Of a stretch of DNA of 64,000 nucleotides, positions 59,561 to 64,000 are shown one piece after another. The notes under the pieces were generated by a model. It saw only the letters and a list, made by a program, of their open reading frames with translations. It ran no database searches and was not told the origin of the DNA. The position numbers were made by a program, and so were the translations under genes. Positions within the stretch are counted from its first letter, which is position 1; every line of letters starts with the position of its first letter. This stretch comes from Mycobacterium sp. IS-3022 (GTDB taxonomy: Bacteria > Actinomycetota > Actinomycetes > Mycobacteriales > Mycobacteriaceae). Where the stretch lies: NCBI RefSeq assembly GCF_001500065.1, contig NZ_LQIN01000012.1, forward strand, positions 310,001-374,000. Reading direction: 5' to 3'.

Positions 59561-61009
59561 ATGGCCGTCCGCCGGACCCGACCGTCGCAGCCGTTGGCGC
59601 CGCACGGCCTGCCTGGCCACCTCGTCGGGTTCGTCGAAGCGCTACGGGCACAAGGAATTTCGGTAGGACCCTCGGAGACCGTCGACGCCGGACAGGTCGT
59701 CTCCGTGCTGGGCTTGACCGATCGGGAGGCATTGCGCGAGGGCATCGCGTGCGCGGTGCTGCGCCGCCCCGACCACCGTGACACCTACGACGCGATGTTC
59801 GACCTGTGGTTCCCGGCCGCGCTGGGCGCGCGCACGGTTCTGGTGGACGACGACGGTGAAGCGGACGACGGCGACCCGGGTCTGCCACCCGAGGACGTCG
59901 AGGCGATGCGGTCGGCGCTGCTGGACATGCTGGCCGACAACCCAGACCTCGCCAATCTCGACGAACGACTGGCCATGATGATCGCCCAGATCGTCGAGCA
60001 GTACGGCCGCTACAACTCCAGTCGAGGGCCGTCGTACTCGTCGTACCAGGCCCTCAAGGCGATGAATCTCGACGACCTCGAGGGCCGGTTGCTCGCCGGA
60101 CTGCTGGCGCCGTACGGCGAGGAACCCACGCCGACGCAGGAGCAGATCGCCAAAGCCCTTGCCGCGCAGCGCATCAACCAGCTGCGCAAGATGGTCGAGG
60201 CGGAGACCAAACGCCGCACCGCCGAGCAACTCGGCCGCGACCACGTACAGATGTACGGTGTGCCGCAGCTCGCCGAGAACGTGGAGTTCCTGCGCGCCTC
60301 GGGTGAGCAGTTGCGCCAGATGCGGCGGGTGGTGGCGCCGCTGGCCCGCACGCTGGCGACCCGGCTGGCCGCGCGGCGGCGGCGGTCGCGCGCCGGCGAG
60401 ATCGACCTGCGCAAGACGCTGCGCAAGTCGATGTCCACCGGCGGGGTACCGATCGACGTGGTGCTGAAGAAGCCGCATCCCGCCCGGCCCGAACTCGTCG
60501 TGCTGTGCGATGTGTCGGGCTCGGTCGCCGGGTTCAGCCACTTCACGCTGTTGCTCGTGCATGCGCTGCGCCAGCAGTTCTCCCGCGTGCGCGTCTTCGC
60601 CTTCATCGACACCACCGACGAGGTCACCGAACTGTTCGGGCCGGACGCCGACCTCGCGGTGGCGGTGCAGCGCATCACCCGCGAAGCGGGCGTGTACACC
60701 CGCGACGGGCACTCCGACTATGGGCATGCGTTCGCGTCGTTCATGGACAGATGGCCCAATGTGCTCTCGCCGCGCAGCGCGCTGCTGATCCTCGGCGACG
60801 GCCGCAACAACTACCGCAACCCGGAGATCGAGCTGCTCGCGCACATGGTCAACTCCAGCCGGCATGCGCACTGGCTGAACCCCGAACCCCGGCACCTGTG
60901 GGGCAGCGGCGACTCGGCGGTGCCGCGCTATCAGGACGTCATCACCATGCACGAATGCCGGTCGGCCAAGCAGTTGGCGTCGGTCATCGACCGGTTGCTG
61001 CCGGTCTGA
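59561..61009 (+). CDS. VWA-domain protein (CoxE-like)
   Basis: A 482-residue protein with a basic middle region and a C-terminal von Willebrand A domain bearing a MIDAS motif DVSGS, then THR/ASP-containing TRDGHSDYGHAF and LGDGRNN. It is the expected partner of the upstream MoxR ATPase (Rv2426c/Rv2425c arrangement). The client complex is not known. Confidence 0.92.
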   Translation: MAVRRTRPSQPLAPHGLPGHLVGFVEALRAQGISVGPSETVDAGQVVSVLGLTDREALREGIACAVLRRPDHRDTYDAMFDLWFPAALGARTVLVDDDGEADDGDPGLPPEDVEAMRSALLDMLADNPDLANLDERLAMMIAQIVEQYGRYNSSRGPSYSSYQALKAMNLDDLEGRLLAGLLAPYGEEPTPTQEQIAKALAAQRINQLRKMVEAETKRRTAEQLGRDHVQMYGVPQLAENVEFLRASGEQLRQMRRVVAPLARTLATRLAARRRRSRAGEIDLRKTLRKSMSTGGVPIDVVLKKPHPARPELVVLCDVSGSVAGFSHFTLLLVHALRQQFSRVRVFAFIDTTDEVTELFGPDADLAVAVQRITREAGVYTRDGHSDYGHAFASFMDRWPNVLSPRSALLILGDGRNNYRNPEIELLAHMVNSSRHAHWLNPEPRHLWGSGDSAVPRYQDVITMHECRSAKQLASVIDRLLPV

Positions 61010-61036
61010 GCCGGCGAACGTGGCGTATCGCTGACG

Positions 61037-61100
61037 CAATGTCGCGCTGAGAACGTCGTCGCGGCTATATATGCATGGCGGCGCTCTCAGGCTGACATTG
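61037..61100. repeat. Long-loop inverted repeat between VWA gene and nadD
   Basis: CAATGTCGCGCTGAGA (61037-61052) and its near reverse complement at 61085-61100 are separated by 32 nt. It follows the VWA gene stop and may be a terminator or a small structured element. Confidence 0.5.
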
Positions 61101-61148
61101 TGATCGCCCAACGGTCGGCCCCGACAAGCTCCCGTAAGCTGGCTATTC

Positions 61149-61787
61149 GTGGCTCCTCGGCGCAGGCTCGGCGTGATGGGTGGGACGTTCGACCCCATCC
61201 ACCACGGGCACCTCGTCGCGGCCAGCGAGGTCGCCGAACTGTTCGGACTCGACGAGGTGGTGTTCGTCCCGACCGGGCAGCCGTGGCAGAAGGACCGCCA
61301 CGTCACCGCCGCGGAAGACCGCTACCTGATGACGGTGATCGCAACCGCCTCCAATCCACGGTTCACCGTGAGCCGAGTGGACATCGATCGGGGCGGACCC
61401 ACCTACACCAAGGACACGTTGCGCGATCTGCGGGCGCTCAACCCCGACGCCGACCTGTTCTTCATCACCGGGGCCGACGCGCTGGCGTCGATCCTGTCGT
61501 GGCAGAACTGGGAGGAGATGTTCGCCATCGCGAGTTTCGTCGGGGTGAGCCGGCCGGGGTACGAGCTCGACGGTAAGCACATCGCTGCGGCGGTCAAGGA
61601 ACTGCCCGACGACGCGCTGCAGCTCGTCGAGGTGCCCGCGCTGGCGATCTCGTCGACCGACTGTCGTAAGCGCGCCGAGGAGAACCGGCCGATCTGGTAT
61701 CTGGTGCCCGACGGCGTCGTCCAGTACGTGGCCAAGCGCAAACTCTATGCCGCGCAACCGCTCACCACCCAGGGGAAGCACCGATGA
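61149..61787 (+). CDS. nadD: Nicotinate-nucleotide adenylyltransferase
   Basis: A 212-residue enzyme making the NaAD precursor of NAD. It has [13 protein letters not shown] (about 11-23) and [21 protein letters not shown] with a C-terminal ISSTxxR-type motif. TAAGCT eight bases before GTG 61149 could be a leaderless-type -10 element. It overlaps rsfS by 4 nt. Confidence 0.95.
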   Translation: MAPRRRLGVMGGTFDPIHHGHLVAASEVAELFGLDEVVFVPTGQPWQKDRHVTAAEDRYLMTVIATASNPRFTVSRVDIDRGGPTYTKDTLRDLRALNPDADLFFITGADALASILSWQNWEEMFAIASFVGVSRPGYELDGKHIAAAVKELPDDALQLVEVPALAISSTDCRKRAEENRPIWYLVPDGVVQYVAKRKLYAAQPLTTQGKHR

Positions 61788-62185
61788 GCGCCTCCGACGA
61801 AGCCGTTCGCATGGCGACGGTGGCCGCGCAGGCGGCCGCGGCCAAAGTCGCCGACGACGTCGTGGTGATCGACGTGTCGGGCCAGCTCGTCATCACCGAC
61901 TGCTTCGTGATCGCCTCGGCGTCCAACGAACGACAGGTCAACGCCATCGTCGACGAGGTCGAGGAGAAGATGCGCCTCGCCGGCTACAAACCGGCCCGCC
62001 GCGAAGGTGCCCGTGAGGGCCGCTGGACCCTGCTCGACTATGTCGACATCGTGGTGCACATCCAGCACGAGGACGAGCGCAACTTCTATGCGCTGGACCG
62101 GTTGTGGCGGGACTGCCCGACGATCCCGGTCGATATCGATGAGCAACACGGGCGAAACGCGACGGACGAGGACGGCCGGCCGTGA
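61784..62185 (+). CDS. rsfS: Ribosomal silencing factor RsfS
   Basis: A 133-residue RsfS/Iojap protein that binds L14 and prevents subunit joining when nutrients are short. It has [20 protein letters not shown], then [14 protein letters not shown]. It is coupled to nadD and to the next gene by 4-nt overlaps. Confidence 0.94.
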   Translation: MSASDEAVRMATVAAQAAAAKVADDVVVIDVSGQLVITDCFVIASASNERQVNAIVDEVEEKMRLAGYKPARREGAREGRWTLLDYVDIVVHIQHEDERNFYALDRLWRDCPTIPVDIDEQHGRNATDEDGRP

Positions 62186-62865
62186 GACGGGTGCGACGCC
62201 TGGTCATGCTGCGGCACGGGCAGACCGAGTACAACGCGGTCAGCAGGATGCAGGGTCAGCTGGACACGGACCTGACCGATCTGGGGCGGGAGCAGGCGGT
62301 CGCGGCGGCAGAGGTGCTGGCTAAGCGGCAGCCGTTGGCGATCGTGTCCTCGGATCTGCGGCGGGCGTTCGACACCGCGGTGGTGCTCGGCCACCGCGCC
62401 GGCGTGCCCGTGACGGCCGACGTCCGGTTGCGGGAGACGCACCTCGGCGAGTGGCAGGGGCTGACCCACCTCGAGGTCGACGCCGCGGCGCCCGGTGCGC
62501 GGCTGGCGTGGCGGGACAACTCGCGATGGGCGCCGCCGGGAGGGGAGAGCCGCGTCGACGTCGCCGCGCGCAGCATGCCGCTGGTCGATGAGCTGATCGC
62601 CGGACAGCCGGAGTGGGGTTTGCACCAGCCCGGTGGGGATCCGGAGCGGCCGGTCGTGCTGGTCGCTCACGGCGGGCTGATCGCGGCGCTGACCTCGGCG
62701 CTGCTGAGGCTGCCGGTCGACAACTGGCCGATCCTCGGCGGCATGGGCAACGCCAGCTGGGTGCAGCTGTCCGGCCACAGTGCGGTCGACGCGGCGCCCG
62801 AGGCCGTTCGGTGGCGGCTCGACGTGTGGAACGCTTCGGCACAGGTAGCCAACGATGTCTTGTGA
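62182..62865 (+). CDS. gpgP: Glucosyl-3-phosphoglycerate phosphatase (histidine phosphatase)
   Basis: A 227-residue histidine phosphatase with the catalytic RHGQTEYN (R11-H12) and the second histidine in LVAHGG. Its position directly before octT matches Rv2419c, which dephosphorylates glucosyl-3-phosphoglycerate in methylglucose lipopolysaccharide synthesis. Confidence 0.9.
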   Translation: MRRVRRLVMLRHGQTEYNAVSRMQGQLDTDLTDLGREQAVAAAEVLAKRQPLAIVSSDLRRAFDTAVVLGHRAGVPVTADVRLRETHLGEWQGLTHLEVDAAAPGARLAWRDNSRWAPPGGESRVDVAARSMPLVDELIAGQPEWGLHQPGGDPERPVVLVAHGGLIAALTSALLRLPVDNWPILGGMGNASWVQLSGHSAVDAAPEAVRWRLDVWNASAQVANDVL

Positions 62866-63577
62866 GCGTCCGACCCTGCTGGTCTTCTGCGACTCGCTGT
62901 CGTACTACGGTCCCAGCGGTGGGCTGCCGGCCGACGATCCGCGGATCTGGCCCAATATCGTTGCCGCCCAGCTTGGTTGGGACGTCGAGCTGATCGGCCG
63001 GATCGGGTGGACGTGTCGCGACGTGTGGTGGGCGGCGACGCAGGACCCGCGGGCGTGGGCGGCGTTGCCGCGGGCCGGCGCGGTGGTGTTCGCGACGGGC
63101 GGCATGGATTCCCTGCCGTCGCCGCTGCCCACCGCTGCGCGCGAACTGATCCGCTACGTTCGCCCGCCATGGCTGCGGCGCTGGGTGCGCGATGGCTACT
63201 GCTGGGTGCAGCCGCGGCTCTCACCGGTGGCGCGCGCTGCGCTGCCGCCACATCTTTCCGCCGAGTATCTCGAGATGACCCGTGGCGCCATCGATTTCAA
63301 CCGGCCCGGGATCCCCGTCGTCGCCTGTCTGCCCTCGGTGCACATCGCCGACACGTACGGCAGGGCGCATCATGGCCGCGACGGCACCGTCAGAGCGCTC
63401 ACCGAATGGGCTGAGCAGCATGATATTCCGCTCGTCGACCTGAAGGCGGCGGTCGGGGAGTACGTCATGAACGGCCACGGCAATCCCGACGGCATCCACT
63501 GGAACTTCGAAGCTCATCAAGCAGTGGCGGACTTGATGCTCAAGGCGCTCGCCGAGGCCGGCGTGCCGTGTCCGTAG
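62855..63577 (+). CDS. octT: Diglucosylglycerate octanoyltransferase
   Basis: A 240-residue SGNH-hydrolase-like protein with the serine motif [10 protein letters not shown] and a C-terminal [11 protein letters not shown] with the catalytic Asp/His. It corresponds to Rv2418c OctT, which octanoylates diglucosylglycerate, the primer of methylglucose lipopolysaccharides. It overlaps gpgP by 11 nt, consistent with a shared pathway. Confidence 0.88.
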   Translation: MSCERPTLLVFCDSLSYYGPSGGLPADDPRIWPNIVAAQLGWDVELIGRIGWTCRDVWWAATQDPRAWAALPRAGAVVFATGGMDSLPSPLPTAARELIRYVRPPWLRRWVRDGYCWVQPRLSPVARAALPPHLSAEYLEMTRGAIDFNRPGIPVVACLPSVHIADTYGRAHHGRDGTVRALTEWAEQHDIPLVDLKAAVGEYVMNGHGNPDGIHWNFEAHQAVADLMLKALAEAGVPCP

Positions 63578-64000
63578 TCGTGGTGACCGACTCGTCGTCG
63601 CGCCTGACGCCCGACGAGTTGAAGCAGTGGGACATCCGGCAGGCGCCGTTGCATGTGCTGGTCGACCTGATCGACCTGCGCGACGGTGTCGACGAGGTGC
63701 CTTACGACGTGCACGAGGTGCCGCGCGCGAGCACCGCTGGCGCGACACCCGCCGACCTCGCGGAGATGTACCGCCAGGCGCTGCGGGACAGCGACGGCGA
63801 CGGCGTTGTCGCCGTGCACCTGTCGGCGGCGCTGTCGAGTTCGTACAGTTCTGCGGTGCAGGCCGCTCGCGAGTTCGGGCCATCGGTACGGGTCGTCAAT
63901 TCCCGCTCGGCGGCGATGGGCGTGGGGTTCACCGCGCTCGCCACCGCGCGCGCCGCCGGCGGCGGCTTGGACCTGGATTCGGTTGAGGCCGTTGCGCGTT
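63568..64000 (+). CDS. DegV-family fatty-acid-binding protein (3' truncated)
   Basis: The first 144 residues of a DegV-family protein, running off the window. It starts at GTG 63568, overlapping the octT stop, and has the family opening [11 protein letters not shown], the ligand-binding segment [17 protein letters not shown], and [11 protein letters not shown]. DegV/FakB proteins bind fatty acids. It matches Rv2417c in position. Confidence 0.9.
   Translation, partial: MSVVVVTDSSSRLTPDELKQWDIRQAPLHVLVDLIDLRDGVDEVPYDVHEVPRASTAGATPADLAEMYRQALRDSDGDGVVAVHLSAALSSSYSSAVQAAREFGPSVRVVNSRSAAMGVGFTALATARAAGGGLDLDSVEAVAR

Overview
The window is high-GC actinobacterial DNA, almost certainly from a rapidly growing non-tuberculous mycobacterium (Mycobacterium/Mycolicibacterium). 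Evidence for this is a complete yrbEAB-mceABCDEF operon with Mce-associated genes, resuscitation-promoting factors, an RNase E with a long acidic tail, the glucosylglycerate genes gpgP and octT, and gene order matching the M. tuberculosis Rv2455c-Rv2417c block (korAB, mobA, rpfE, Rv2449c, valS, folC, Rv2446c, ndk, rne, rplU, rpmA, obg, proB, nadE, rbsK, proA, MoxR, VWA, nadD, rsfS, gpgP, octT, degV). No tRNA, rRNA, insertion sequence or CRISPR array was seen.

Positions 1-8.5 kb are an accessory catabolic region: the end of an acyl-CoA ligase, a Baeyer-Villiger-type monooxygenase, a carotenoid-cleavage-type oxygenase, a frameshifted SCO6745-family gene, an aldehyde dehydrogenase preceded by an unusual double Phd-fold protein, and a TetR regulator. 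Two 15-bp sites (1215 and 2963) agree at 14 positions and lie before the monooxygenase and oxygenase genes. Four copies of an 18-bp palindrome surround the TetR gene and overlap the likely promoters of the leftward phd/aldehyde dehydrogenase operon and the rightward mce operon, so these look like one regulon.

Positions 8.8-21.4 kb hold the mce operon. The two YrbE permeases and all six Mce proteins are intact, but three of the four downstream Mce-associated genes carry disabling changes (frameshift plus amber stop, frameshift, ochre stop).

Positions 21.7-33.2 kb hold fdhD, a small ORF, the KorAB 2-oxoglutarate:ferredoxin oxidoreductase, mobA, a 1-kb gene-poor stretch with a Crp-like site, two tandem rpf genes (the second with its own Crp-like site), a flavoprotein monooxygenase, a frameshifted S9 peptidase and a secreted protein with nine 19-residue repeats.

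Positions 33.3-64 kb are mostly core: Rv2449c-like reductase, DUF937 protein, valS-folC-DUF4233-ndk, rne, rplU-rpmA-obg-proB, a leftward block with a sirtuin and a molybdopterin oxidoreductase that lacks all four Fe-S cysteines, nadE, a CmtR-like sensor with a CDF exporter, rbsK-echA, proA, a MoxR/VWA pair and nadD-rsfS-gpgP-octT-degV. A hairpin repeat occurs three times at gene ends (46.7, 53.9 and 55.6 kb). MobA and FdhD would supply the molybdenum cofactor and sulfuration for the molybdopterin enzyme.
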